Of a stretch of 64,000 nt of DNA, positions 44,532 to 53,556 are shown piece by piece (position 1 is the stretch's first letter; each line of letters starts with the position of its first letter). The notes beneath the pieces are model-generated. The model saw only the letters and a list, made by a program, of their open reading frames with translations. It did no database searches and was not told the DNA's origin. This DNA comes from Mesorhizobium sp. M2E.F.Ca.ET.219.01.1.1. GTDB taxonomy: Bacteria > Pseudomonadota > Alphaproteobacteria > Rhizobiales > Rhizobiaceae. The DNA lies in NCBI RefSeq assembly GCF_004016445.2, contig NZ_SADT02000003.1, forward strand, positions 449,231 to 513,230. Direction: 5' to 3'. The position numbers and the translations under genes are program-made.

Positions 44532-45998
44532 CTATTCGATGATGAAGCCGAGACCGCCCTGGGCGCTTGGCGCGCCCGCACGGATAGCAGCGCGGTCTCG
44601 CGGGGGACTTGTCACGGAATTCGTCGGAGCGCCCCCTCCGTTCAAAGCCGGTGCCGCCCGCTCGGTCGGTGCGCTCATCTGGTTTGGGTTGGAGCCTGGT
44701 CTTACAATGTAAGGCGTAACTAGAATGACCAGTTCTGACTCCTCTTTTTGAAACGAGGTCGAGCGAAAAAGCGGTCCCAGGATCGGCAGTTCTCCGAGCC
44801 AGGGAAAGGCCCTGACATCATTGTTGACGTTCCGCCTGATTAGACCGCCGATTGCGAAGCTCTGGCCGCTGGCGAGTTCGACGACCGTATCGGCTCGGCG
44901 CGTGGAAACTGCCGGCACGGAAATTCCGTTGATTTGCACGGCACCTTGCGTCGACAGTTCACTGACTTCGGGCGTTACGTGAATGTTGATTTGATTGTTG
45001 CTGAGAACTGTCGGCACAAATTCCAGACTGACGCCGAAGTGACGGAATTCAACCGATACCTGCCTGTTTTCCTGCAGGACAGGAATGGGAAATTCGCCGC
45101 CCGCGAGAAAGCTGGCCTTTTCACCCGACATAGCGGTGAGGTTCGGCTCAGCCAGGACGGAAGCTATATGCTCCTTGGCGAGCGCGTCGAGAACCGCGCT
45201 GACGTTGACGGCACCGTTGTCGAATCCGATTTCTGCTGTACCGCCACCCTGGGTTGAACCAGACCCAGCGCTTGCAGCGCTTCCGCTTAGAACGCCCACT
45301 TTGAAATTGCCGATTTGACCGAAGGCGGACAAGTTGACGCCGAGTGACTTCATGGCGCTGCGTGAGACTTCGGCTACGCGCACGCTGAGGTTAACTTGCA
45401 GGGATCCAGCGACCTTGATGTTGTTGACGACTTGCGCTCCGTCGCCCAGATATTGCTCAGTGACTCTTTTTGCGGTGTCGGCGACCTCTGCGTCGGGCGC
45501 CGTCCCGCTAAGGATTGCGCCGCGCGGCGTATAGTTGACGCGGATGGGATAGTCGCCGACCTGCTCCCGCAACATGGCGCGTAAATCCCCGATCGGTTGC
45601 GTGACAACGATACGCAATTCGGCGAGAGGCTCGCCATTGCCATCCAAGGCGAATAGGCTGGTCCGCCCCGATTTCTTGCCAAAGACGAAGATTGTTTTGC
45701 TCGATGGCGCCTGAAAATCCGCGATCGTGGGGTCAGCAACAAAGATGGTCGTGGCTGGCGCGGGCAGATGAACGGTCTCCCCGAGCGAAGAGGAAAGGGT
45801 CAGCGTGGCGTTGATGCTATTCGAAGCCGCATGCGGCGGGCCTTTGTCCTGCTTGTTTTGCGCCGCGACACCAAGTGGGAAAGTCACAATAAGCGCGCAG
45901 AGGAGATGGCCCAGGTAACGGGGAACTGCAGGTCTTGTAACCTTGTTGGCGATCGCCCGCCAATTGAGCGCATGGCAAGGATGTTGAAGGATCAGCAA
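44532..45998 (-). CDS. rhcC2: Secretin RhcC2 (CpaC-like outer-membrane ring protein)
   Basis: A 488-residue protein with an N-terminal export segment (YLGHLLCALIVTFPLGVAAQ). It has a pilus-secretin-like N-domain (LGETVHLPAPATTIFVADPTIADFQAPSSKTIFVFGKKSGRTSLFALDGNG), a BON-like middle (RVTEQYLGDGAQVVNNIKV) and the secretin core VSAVLDALAKEHIASVLAEPNLTAMSGEKASFLAGGEFPIPV ... FPWLGELPILGPLFRS. Rhizobial T3SS splits its secretin between RhcC1 and RhcC2; this is the C-terminal partner. It lies 27 bases after ttsI, as y4xJ does. The TTG start at 45998 is weak, and a shorter start is possible. Confidence 0.85.
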   Translation of the reverse strand: MLILQHPCHALNWRAIANKVTRPAVPRYLGHLLCALIVTFPLGVAAQNKQDKGPPHAASNSINATLTLSSSLGETVHLPAPATTIFVADPTIADFQAPSSKTIFVFGKKSGRTSLFALDGNGEPLAELRIVVTQPIGDLRAMLREQVGDYPIRVNYTPRGAILSGTAPDAEVADTAKRVTEQYLGDGAQVVNNIKVAGSLQVNLSVRVAEVSRSAMKSLGVNLSAFGQIGNFKVGVLSGSAASAGSGSTQGGGTAEIGFDNGAVNVSAVLDALAKEHIASVLAEPNLTAMSGEKASFLAGGEFPIPVLQENRQVSVEFRHFGVSLEFVPTVLSNNQINIHVTPEVSELSTQGAVQINGISVPAVSTRRADTVVELASGQSFAIGGLIRRNVNNDVRAFPWLGELPILGPLFRSTSFQKEESELVILVTPYIVRPGSNPNQMSAPTERAAPALNGGGAPTNSVTSPPRDRAAIRAGAPSAQGGLGFIIE

Positions 45999-46024
45999 AA
46001 TAGATCTTCTTTCGATTCGACAAA

Positions 46025-46711
46025 CTATGCGGACGAGGCGTCAGTCAATTCTAGGATGTAACCAATGCCTCGGATGGTCTTGATCCGTGGCGTTGCACCT
46101 GATCTGGTCAGATGTCCCCGTAAACGATAAATTCCGACTTCAAGCGCGTTGGCAGACACGTCGTCGTTGAATGAATAGAGGTGATCTTCCAATTGCGCAC
46201 GGGGCACGATGCGGCCTGCCCGGTTAAGCAGGTGCTCTAGAATACAGAGTTCGCGACGTGCGATCATCATTGGGTGCCCATCAACGAAAACCTGGCGGGC
46301 GACCGGATCAAAGTCGAGATTGCCAAATACGAGCCTCAGGTCGGTCATCTGTGTCGCCCGGCGCAGAATGGCTCTCATTCTGGCAATAAGCTCATCGGTA
46401 GAGATGGGTTTGAGCAGAAAGTCGTCCGCACCACCGTTGAAGATCGCAATTCGCTTATCGAGATCGTTAAGGCTGCTCATAATGACGGCAGGAACTGAAT
46501 GCCCGTGGGTCCTCAACTGCCTCAGCCAACCCAAGCCATCGCCATCTGGCAGAGCCAATTCCAGCAGGAGAATTTCATAGCTGGCGCAAGAAAATGCACT
46601 CGAAGCCAGTTCCAGAGTACCAACGACATCAACGACGAAGCCGCCATCCCCGAGCGCAAGTCGCATGGCGCGCGCAAGATCCGCATGATGATCCACGAGC
46701 AGCGTTCGCAT
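46025..46711 (-). CDS. ttsI: TtsI, orphan response regulator of the T3SS
   Basis: A 228-residue OmpR-like regulator. The receiver domain is MRTLLVDHHADLARAMRLAL, with LLLELALPDGDGLGWL where Glu51 replaces the phospho-acceptor Asp, and Lys101 in FLLKPIS. The winged helix is RRELCILEHLLNRAGRIVPRAQLEDHLYS ... LEVGIYRLRGHLTRSGATPRIKTIRGIGYIL. TtsI binds tts boxes and turns on T3SS and effector genes. The Asp-to-Glu change is a known TtsI trait, suggesting activity without phosphorylation. The ATG at 46711 has GAGGAG upstream. A nod box and a tts box precede it. Confidence 0.95.
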   Translation of the reverse strand: MRTLLVDHHADLARAMRLALGDGGFVVDVVGTLELASSAFSCASYEILLLELALPDGDGLGWLRQLRTHGHSVPAVIMSSLNDLDKRIAIFNGGADDFLLKPISTDELIARMRAILRRATQMTDLRLVFGNLDFDPVARQVFVDGHPMMIARRELCILEHLLNRAGRIVPRAQLEDHLYSFNDDVSANALEVGIYRLRGHLTRSGATPRIKTIRGIGYILELTDASSA

Positions 46712-47010
46712 TTCATCTCCTCTCGAAGAGGGACGGCCCATCGAACGCGTCACCGGCGGCCATCTGATCGGAGCACACGGCGCGCAACTCGTCGCAGCTC
46801 TCGGAACTGGTCCGAGTCGGAGGGACATGCAAGTCGCTCGGTGGCAATAGGCGCGGGTGAGGACCAACTGACGGGCTCAAATACGCCGGTCGGCGAACCC
46901 ACGAGGCCAGCAACCCGCGTGCGATTTCTCGTTGCATCATCTCTCCTACGTGCAGCCCCTGCGCTCGCAAGGCAGCGTCGCGGCTCAGAGCCCGATTCCC
47001 ACAGAGGGTA

Positions 47011-47032
47011 GGGTTAGCTTTCGAGAAACTGA
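47011..47032 (-). promoter_or_regulatory. tts box in the ttsI promoter region
   Basis: On the minus strand it reads TCAGTTTCTCGAAAGCT followed by AACCC, matching the tts-box core (TCAGnTTnTCGAAAGCT). It overlaps the downstream end of the nod box by 2 bases. It differs by only one base from the tts box upstream of nopX. The distance to the ttsI ATG is about 300 bases. Confidence 0.8.
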
Positions 47033-47077
47033 TTGAACAAATCGATTATTTGGATCGAATGCATCCACGGTATGGAT
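47031..47077 (-). promoter_or_regulatory. nod box (NodD binding site)
   Basis: A 47-bp nod box on the minus strand: ATCCA at the start, then GATG, ATC, and AATCGATTT with a final CAATC, at the consensus spacings. It should make ttsI respond to NodD and plant flavonoids, as in other rhizobia. Confidence 0.88.
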
Positions 47078-47149
47078 GCAGCGCACCATCTTCAACGACT
47101 GCGGCGTCCTGATGCACTGTTGTGTCTGTCGTGCTCTGCTTTTTTCGCT

Positions 47150-47940
47150 GTCCTTCAAGGCTGGCGAGCCTGGTGGAACCTGCGCGTCATTGGCTTGGTA
47201 GCTTGAATGCTCAACAACGGAGCGCCCTGCGCAAAGCCGCTCTCATTTCCAAAAAGCCTTGCAATCTGGTTGGAGCACTTCGCGCTCGACACCAAAATAG
47301 GCGAGGAAAACTGACGTCTGACAGGGATGTACATGCAACAGCCGATTTGCGGCACCAGCAAACGACCGCGTTCAGGCTGAAGATCGACGACCAACGGCTC
47401 CTCGATTTCCGCACCGACCGCTTTTACAAGCTCTTCCTGTGCGGGCGGATGCCGGCAAACAGCAGCACAGGGTCAGCGAAACCGGGAGCGGGCCTGCTTG
47501 ATCGCCATGATCACATTGCCGCTGTCGCGCGTGCGGAGCGGAATGCAATCGGTCCAGCCGGCGGCAATCCGGTCAGCACCATCGTCTGCACGAAGCTCCC
47601 TGACGAAGACGTGCCCGAATGCGCTCAACAAAGCCGGGCGGCGGATCTTTCCAATCGCCGAAGGTGCGGGCTGGCACCGAGCGGCGAACTGCGAACTCAT
47701 TCCTGCCCGGCGGCGCTGGCCGCCGCGAGCGTCGATGCGGACCCAGCCGCTCCGAATCCTCCCACAACACGATGAGCGCGTCGCGGACATCGCTGCCGTA
47801 ACAGCGGCTGCGGCTCTTGCCCGCAGACGGCCTCTGCTCACGACGGTTCATAAGACGGATCGCGCGCTTGCGAATAATAGCCGGTTACCGCCTCGAACTC
47901 ATCCAGAATGCGCCGCTTGTCAACGCCGCAATAAAGCTCC
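47150..47940 (-). mobile_element. Decayed IS fragment (integrase-core transposase)
   Basis: Minus-strand pieces in changing frames read RILDEFEAVTGY, then SREQRPSAGKSRSRCYGSDVRDALIVLWEDSERL-like, then TFGDWKDPPPGFVE and AAGWTDCIPLRTRDSGNVIMAIKQAR. These are stretches of an integrase-catalytic-domain transposase (ISNCY/IS481-like). Several frameshifts and gaps mean no active enzyme. No terminal repeats were located. It lies directly upstream of the nod box of ttsI. Confidence 0.65.
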
Positions 47941-48406
47941 ACGATCGCCGCTTCACCGTGTCGCCATGCTGAGCCGCGCCATCCTTCCCCCGAACCGGAA
48001 TGGCACGACCTGTCCATCCCCTTTGGAACAGGACACTATTGGTAACATTTTGCTTGAGGCAATGCGGCTCGTTGCCTTCCTTTTCGCTGACCGGAAGGGT
48101 ACCGGAAGTCGTCTATCGCATTTTACCCGCTGAAAGCGGCAACACCTCGACCTCAATCGCAGATCATAGGAAATAGACGATCGCGTCGGGGCCTCAGCAT
48201 CGGTTCACCGGGTTTCCGTCATCGACTGAAGCGAATTGCCCCATCGACCGTCACCGGGTGGGCCGCGATACGTCGCCGTGTATGATTAGCGAGCGCACGT
48301 AGCGGAGCCATAGCTCTCCACCCAGCCATGTTCCCCTAGTTGGAAAATGTCCGGCGGACCAGAGGTGCTGTCGTCAGCTTTTCCTGAATAGCGGCCAAGG
48401 CAATCC
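47941..48406. other. Gene-free stretch downstream of tdh
   Basis: About 465 bases with no recognisable gene. A partial GTCAGCTTTTC match at 48374 was examined as a tts box and rejected because the other half is misplaced. Confidence 0.4.
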
Positions 48407-49441
48407 CTACCAGTCCATCACCACCTTGCCGGAACTGCCGCTCTTCATCGCATCGAAACCGATCTGAAAATCGTCGATGCCGATGCGGTGGGTGATCAGG
48501 CCGGAGACATCCAGCGGACCCTGCACAAGCGCGATCATCTTGTACCAGGTTTCGAACATCTCGCGGCCGTAGATGCCTTTGAGATGCAGCATCTTGAAGA
48601 TGACCTTGTTCCAGTCGATCTCGAAGCCGGTCGGCGCGATGCCCAGAATGGCGATCTTGCCGCCATTGTTCATGGTGTCGATCATGTCGCGGAAAGCGGG
48701 GGCGGCGCCTGACATTTCGAGCCCGACGTCGAACCCCTCGGTCATGCCGAGCACCGGCATGACGTCGCGCAGCTTCTCCTTCGAGGCGTCGACGACATGC
48801 TGGACGCCGAGTTTCTTGGCTAGCGCCAGCCGCACCGGGTTGATGTCAGTGATGACCACTTTGCGCGCGCCGACGCATTGGGCGACGAGCGCGCCCATGA
48901 TGCCGATCGGCCCGGCGCCAGTCACCAGCACGTCCTCGCCGACCAGATCGAAGGACAATGCGGTGTGGACGGCATTGCCCAAGGGATCGAAGATCGCGGC
49001 AATCTCATCGGGCACATCGTCGGGGATCGGCACGACATTGTGCTGCGGGATCGCCAGATACTCGCCGAAGGCGCCTGGACGGTTGACGCCGACGCCGAGT
49101 GTGTTGCGGCACAGATGCCCTCGCCCGGCGCGACAGTTGCGGCAATGGCCGCAGACGATGTGGCCTTCGCCCAATACACGCTGGCCGACCTTGTATTCGG
49201 TGACCGCTGCGCCGAAATCGGCAACGGTGCCGACGAACTCATGGCCCGTCACCATCGGCACCGGCACCGTCTTCTGCGCCCACTGGTCCCAATTGTAGAT
49301 GTGCACGTCGGTGCCGCAGATCGCCGTCTTCTTGATCTTGATCAGCACGTCGTTGGGGCCGATTTCCGGCACCGGCACCTCTTCCATCCAGATGCCCGGT
49401 TCGGCCTTGGCCTTCACAAGCGCCTTCATCATGTTCGACAT
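48407..49441 (-). CDS. tdh: L-threonine 3-dehydrogenase
   Basis: A 344-residue zinc alcohol-dehydrogenase family enzyme oxidising threonine to 2-amino-3-ketobutyrate. It has the catalytic zinc site CGTDVHIYNWD and GHEFVG, the structural-zinc loop CGHCRNCRAGRGHLC, and the Rossmann motif VTGAGPIGIMGALVAQ. The length matches Tdh. I chose the ATG at 49441, with AGGGAA upstream; the frame runs far upstream but overlaps adoK. No kbl lyase gene is adjacent. It follows adoK by 65 bases in the SAM/one-carbon cluster. Confidence 0.95.
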   Translation of the reverse strand: MSNMMKALVKAKAEPGIWMEEVPVPEIGPNDVLIKIKKTAICGTDVHIYNWDQWAQKTVPVPMVTGHEFVGTVADFGAAVTEYKVGQRVLGEGHIVCGHCRNCRAGRGHLCRNTLGVGVNRPGAFGEYLAIPQHNVVPIPDDVPDEIAAIFDPLGNAVHTALSFDLVGEDVLVTGAGPIGIMGALVAQCVGARKVVITDINPVRLALAKKLGVQHVVDASKEKLRDVMPVLGMTEGFDVGLEMSGAAPAFRDMIDTMNNGGKIAILGIAPTGFEIDWNKVIFKMLHLKGIYGREMFETWYKMIALVQGPLDVSGLITHRIGIDDFQIGFDAMKSGSSGKVVMDW

Positions 49442-49506
49442 CAGGATTTCCCTATTCCGTGATTGCGCTTCTGGCGAGATAGCCTGCACAACGGGAAGGT
49501 AGGCCA

Positions 49507-50520
49507 CTAACTCGTTTGAACGTCCGGAATGGTCAGCCCCGCCTGCTCGGCCTCGCGGCGCAAATTCTGACGGGGCCTGGGGCCGATCTGCTGGATCACC
49601 AATCCGGCTGCCAGTGAGCCAAGGTCGCCGCAAGTCTGCAGGTCGCGGCCTTGCGTGTAGCCATGCAGGAAGCCGGCGGCATAGAGATCGCCGGCGCCCG
49701 TCGTGTCGACCAGTTCCTTGATGGCGGTCGCCTTGATCACCACGGTCTCGTCGCCGCGCACGATCACCGAGCCTTTTTCCGAGCGGGTGACGGCGGCGAT
49801 CCGGCAATCCTTGCGGATCTGGGCCAGCGCCTCGTCGAACGACGATGTCTGGTAGAGCGACTTGATCTCGTGGCTGTTGGCAAAGACGATGTCGACCGTG
49901 CCCGAGCGCATCAGGTCGAGGAATTCGTCGCGGTAGCGGTCGACGCAGAACGAATCCGATAGCGTCATCGACACTTCTCGGCCTGCCGCGTGCGCCAGCT
50001 TCGCCGTCTGGCGGATTGCCTCCTTGGCGCGCGGCGGGTCCCACAGATAGCCTTCGAAATAGGTGACCTTGGCGCCGGACGCCTTGTCGGCTTCGACATC
50101 CTCAGGGCCAAGCTCGACGCAGGCGCCGAGATAGGTGTTCATCGAGCGCTCGCCGTCGGGCGTGACGAAGATCATCGAGCGCGCCGTCGGCGGCTCACCC
50201 TTGAGCGGCGTGGTGCCGAAGGCGACGCCCTGCGCATGGATGTCGTGGGCGTAGATTTCGCCCAGCGCATCGTTGGAGACCTTGCCGAAGAAGGCCGCGC
50301 GGCCGCCAAAGCTGGCGACGCCGGCCGCCGTGTTGCCGGCGCTGCCGCCGGACGCTTCGATCGCCGGACCCATGCGGCTGTAGAGCAGTTCGGCGCGTTG
50401 TGTGTCGATGAGGTTCATCGCGCCCTTGATGATGCCGTTGGTCTCGAGGAATTCCTCGTCGCACTGGGCGATGATGTCGACAATGGCATTGCCGATGCAA
50501 AGCACGTCATAATCCGGCAT
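49507..50520 (-). CDS. adoK: Adenosine kinase (PfkB family)
   Basis: A 337-residue PfkB carbohydrate/purine kinase. Motifs are YDVLCIGNAIVDIIAQ, GGSAGNTAAGVASFGG, FANSHEIKSLY, AAVTRSEKGSVIV and the catalytic VDTTGAGDLYAAGFLHGYTQG. It is of the adenosine-kinase type found in rhizobia, and would remove the adenosine made when S-adenosylhomocysteine is recycled. The neighbours metK and tdh support a methyl-cycle role. The ATG at 50520 has CGGAG upstream. Confidence 0.92.
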   Translation of the reverse strand: MPDYDVLCIGNAIVDIIAQCDEEFLETNGIIKGAMNLIDTQRAELLYSRMGPAIEASGGSAGNTAAGVASFGGRAAFFGKVSNDALGEIYAHDIHAQGVAFGTTPLKGEPPTARSMIFVTPDGERSMNTYLGACVELGPEDVEADKASGAKVTYFEGYLWDPPRAKEAIRQTAKLAHAAGREVSMTLSDSFCVDRYRDEFLDLMRSGTVDIVFANSHEIKSLYQTSSFDEALAQIRKDCRIAAVTRSEKGSVIVRGDETVVIKATAIKELVDTTGAGDLYAAGFLHGYTQGRDLQTCGDLGSLAAGLVIQQIGPRPRQNLRREAEQAGLTIPDVQTS

Positions 50521-50620
50521 CAAAATCTCCGCCAAAACCCGAGCCGGCTTCTTGCCACGCCGGCCGGGCGTGGTCTCGCGAGTTGAAATGGGTTGCCGCA
50601 TGCGCTTGATCCAGCCGCCC

Positions 50621-51796
50621 TCACGCAGCTGCCGGTCCGGCTTCACGCAGCAAATCGTCAGCTTTGTCCGTCTTCTCCCAAGTGAACTCAGGCTCTTCAC
50701 GCCCGAAGTGTCCGTATGTCGCCGTCTTGCGGTATATCGGCCGTAAGAGATCAAGCATCTTGATGATGCCTTTCGGTCGGAGATTGAAAACCTCGAGAAC
50801 AAGGCGCTCGATCCTTTTTTCCTCGATCCTTGCGGTTCCGAAGGTATTGACCATGACAGAAACCGGACTGGCCACGCCGATCGCGTAGGCAAGCTGAACC
50901 TCGCAGACCTCTGCAAGGCCGCTGGCAACGATGTTCTTCGCGACATACCGGGCGGCATAGGCCGCCGAGCGGTCAACCTTGGATGGGTCCTTGCCCGAAA
51001 AGGCACCGCCGCCGTGACGCCCGGTCCCACCGTAGGAATCGACGATGATCTTCCGTCCTGTGAGGCCGCAGTCGCCGGCAGGCCCACCGACCACGAACCG
51101 CCCTGTTGGGTTGACCAGAAATCTGATCCCCGAAGTATCCAGGTGGGCCGGCAGGACCGGTTTTATGATCTCCTCAATGACGCCTTCGCGGACCGTGGCT
51201 TGTGAGACCGCTTCGTCATGCTGCGTTGACAGGACTATGGTATCCAGCGCCACCGGGCGGAGCCCTTCGTAGCGTACCGACACTTGAGATTTCACGTCCG
51301 GACGCAGCCAGCCAAGCTGTCCCGCTTTCCGGACCTCGGCCTGTCTTTTCGTCAAATGGTGAGCGAGTTGGATCGGCAGGGGCATCAATGTATCCGTCTC
51401 GTTGCATGCGAATCCAAACATGATGCCCTGATCCCCTGCCCCTTGCCCGAGATCCTGCCCTCGTCCTTCATCAACGCCCTGGCTTATGTCGGGCGACTGC
51501 TCGGTGAGGGCCAGAACGACGGCGCAACGTCGACCATCAAAGCCAATCGCATCATCGTCGTAGCCAATATCGAGTATCGTATCGCGGGCGACTTGGCTGT
51601 AATCGATGTGGGCATGGCTGGTGATCTCGCCAGCCACAACGACCATCCCCGTCTTCACCAACACTTCACAGGCGACGCGCGCCTTCGGATCGGTGCGCAG
51701 GACCGCATCGAGAATGGCATCGGAGATGTTGTCTGCCATCTTGTCGGGGTGTCCCGCGCCGACGGATTCGGAAGAGAACACGAACTGCCTGGTCAT
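50621..51796 (-). CDS. metK: S-adenosylmethionine synthetase
   Basis: A 391-residue enzyme making SAM from methionine and ATP. Signatures are FSSESVGAGHPDKMADNISDAILDA, GAGDQGIMFGFA, GGPAGDCGLTGRKIIVDSYGG and GGGAFSGKDPSKVDRSAAY. All three domains are present. It may be a second, island-borne copy supplying SAM for Nod-factor methylation or acyl-HSL synthesis (inference). It lies 57 bases after the broken glyA. Confidence 0.97.
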   Translation of the reverse strand: MTRQFVFSSESVGAGHPDKMADNISDAILDAVLRTDPKARVACEVLVKTGMVVVAGEITSHAHIDYSQVARDTILDIGYDDDAIGFDGRRCAVVLALTEQSPDISQGVDEGRGQDLGQGAGDQGIMFGFACNETDTLMPLPIQLAHHLTKRQAEVRKAGQLGWLRPDVKSQVSVRYEGLRPVALDTIVLSTQHDEAVSQATVREGVIEEIIKPVLPAHLDTSGIRFLVNPTGRFVVGGPAGDCGLTGRKIIVDSYGGTGRHGGGAFSGKDPSKVDRSAAYAARYVAKNIVASGLAEVCEVQLAYAIGVASPVSVMVNTFGTARIEEKRIERLVLEVFNLRPKGIIKMLDLLRPIYRKTATYGHFGREEPEFTWEKTDKADDLLREAGPAAA

Positions 51797-51853
51797 AAAA
51801 ATGCCCTCGCTTCAAGTGCTGGAGTTAGTGAGGAGTTTCTGGATTGGGGTGGC

Positions 51854-53174
51854 TTATCGGTCGCGGATGCCGGGAACATCGAACGCAGTGCAGAAGTCGG
51901 CAACGTCTCTTCGTACGCTCGCATGAACTTCCTGGTCATCGGGCTGGCGGCAGACCGAGTCGATGAAAGCGGCGATCTGCACCATCTCCGTTTCGCGCAT
52001 GCCCATGGACGTCACCGCTGGTGTCCCTAAGCGGATGCCGCTTGTCAGCGCCGGATGCCGCCGGTCGCCCGGGACCATATTGAAATTCGCAATGATGCCT
52101 GCACGCGATAAGCGCTCCGCATAGGCTTTGCCTGACAGCGGCCGGTCCCGAAGATCAAGGATCAGCATGTGATTGTCAGTGCCCCCAGTGACGAGTTCAT
52201 AACCTCGCTCCAGAAGCGCCTGGGCCAGAGCCTTGGCGTTGTGGACGATCTGCTGACCGTAGACACGAAAGGACGAGTTCGCTGCTTCCTGCAAAGCGAC
52301 GGCAAGCGCGGCGATAGTATTCATATGCGGTCCGCCTTGCAGAAGAGGGAACACGGCGCAGATTGTGTTTGCTCTTCGGATGATGGAGGGGCTGATAACG
52401 GTCTTCATTCCTTGATAAAATGAAGCCACCCCGGGGACCGCGGATCGACTTGTGAGAGGTGCTGGTGACCACATCGCAATGGGACACGGGGTTCGGATGC
52501 ACTCCTGCGACAACCAGGCCGCAGATGTGGGCGATGTCAGCCACCAGATACGAGTTCACCTCCGAAGCAATTTCGGCCATTGCCGCGTAGTCAAAAATAC
52601 GCGGATAAGCAGTTCCGCCGACCCAAATTAGCTTCGGGCGTTCCCGCTTGGCGGTCTCGCGCAAGTGGTCATAGTCAATTTGCTGTGTCTTTTCGTGCAG
52701 CCTGTACGGGACGCGCTGATAATCGCTGCCGGAAAAATTGACGGACCAACCGTGAGTCAGATGGCCGCCTTCGGGTAAAGGCAAGCCCATGACTTTGTCA
52801 CGGGGGCTCAAAAGCGCGCGATAGACAGCCTGGTTGGCTGGCGAGCCTGAATAAGGCTGGACGTTGGCGTGTTCACTGCCAAATAGCGCTTTCAGGCGCT
52901 CGATCGCGAGGGTCTCAAGCTCATCGACGATCTCGTTTCCGGCGTAGTAGCGCGCACCGGGGTATCCCTCGGCATACTTGTTGGTGAAAATCGACCCGGT
53001 CGCTTCCAACACCGCCGAGGAGGCAAAGTTCTCGGAGGCGATCAGTTTGAGAGTTGTCCGCTCCTGACGCTCCTGTCTTAGAAGCAGTTCGTGAACGCGG
53101 GAGTCGACGGCGGCTAAGTGAGGCCGCCCGTAAGTGTCGGGCTGCGCGATGGCGCCGCCGGCGGAGTTATCCAT
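51854..53174 (-). pseudogene. glyA: Serine hydroxymethyltransferase with a frameshift
   Basis: From 53174 the frame encodes the N-terminal GlyA: LIASENFASSAVLEATGS, NKYAEGYPGARYYAGNE, VNFSGSDYQRVPY, and the PLP-Lys region TSTSHKSIRGPRGGFILSRNED. Around 52410 it shifts, and the C-terminal part continues in another frame as ISPSIIRRANTICAVFPLLQGGPHMNTIAALAVALQEA to VADFCTAFDVPGIRDR. Together the two pieces make a normal-length enzyme, so one indel has killed it. GlyA interconverts serine and glycine and supplies one-carbon units. A genomic glyA elsewhere would be needed. Confidence 0.87.
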
Positions 53175-53211
53175 GGTAGTCGCGCTCCATTTGGACTGAT
53201 CTATTTCACGA

Positions 53212-53556
53212 TCAAGCAGGCGGTCCCTTCAACCGCGCGTCTTGTATTGCTTCCAGGCGTTGTAGGTCTCTTTTATGATGGCCATCATCGTGGGGCAGGA
53301 GATCGACCACCAATTGAGCCAGCCCGCCATCCTTGCCTCCTGCTTGCATATGGTACGAAGACTGCGGACGTTGTTCGTTGCAGCAAAGAAAGTTGGCTCT
53401 GCCCAGCCGCCGAACGTGGCGTCGAACCTGCTCGCGAGGCAGACTGGTAATATCGGCCAGCTCGCCGACGGTTAGATCCGCATGCGCGCAAAGGCCCAGG
53501 ATTCGAAGGCGATCAAGATGCGCTGCCGTCCTTAGGCGATTTACCAGTGTCAACAT
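53212..53556 (-). CDS. Short ArsR-like transcriptional regulator, possibly truncated
   Basis: A 114-residue winged-helix protein: LVNRLRTAAHLDRLRILGLCAHADLTVGELADITSLPREQVRRHVRRLGRANFLCC ... GLAQLVVDLLPHDDG. It resembles the N-terminal HTH of the ArsR-plus-methyltransferase fusions that regulate metK/glyA/ahcY clusters in alphaproteobacteria. The methyltransferase half is missing. The recognition helix (REQVRRHVRRL) is unusual compared with the common SQPRVSRHLRLL. It stands just ahead of glyA-metK, which it might regulate through SAM pools. It could equally be a stub. Confidence 0.65.
   Translation of the reverse strand: MLTLVNRLRTAAHLDRLRILGLCAHADLTVGELADITSLPREQVRRHVRRLGRANFLCCNEQRPQSSYHMQAGGKDGGLAQLVVDLLPHDDGHHKRDLQRLEAIQDARLKGPPA

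Noticed and set aside
48374..48396. Partial tts-box match GTCAGCTTTTC followed by CTGAATAGC
   Set aside because: The right half is shifted by two bases and changed, and no gene starts downstream on that strand.
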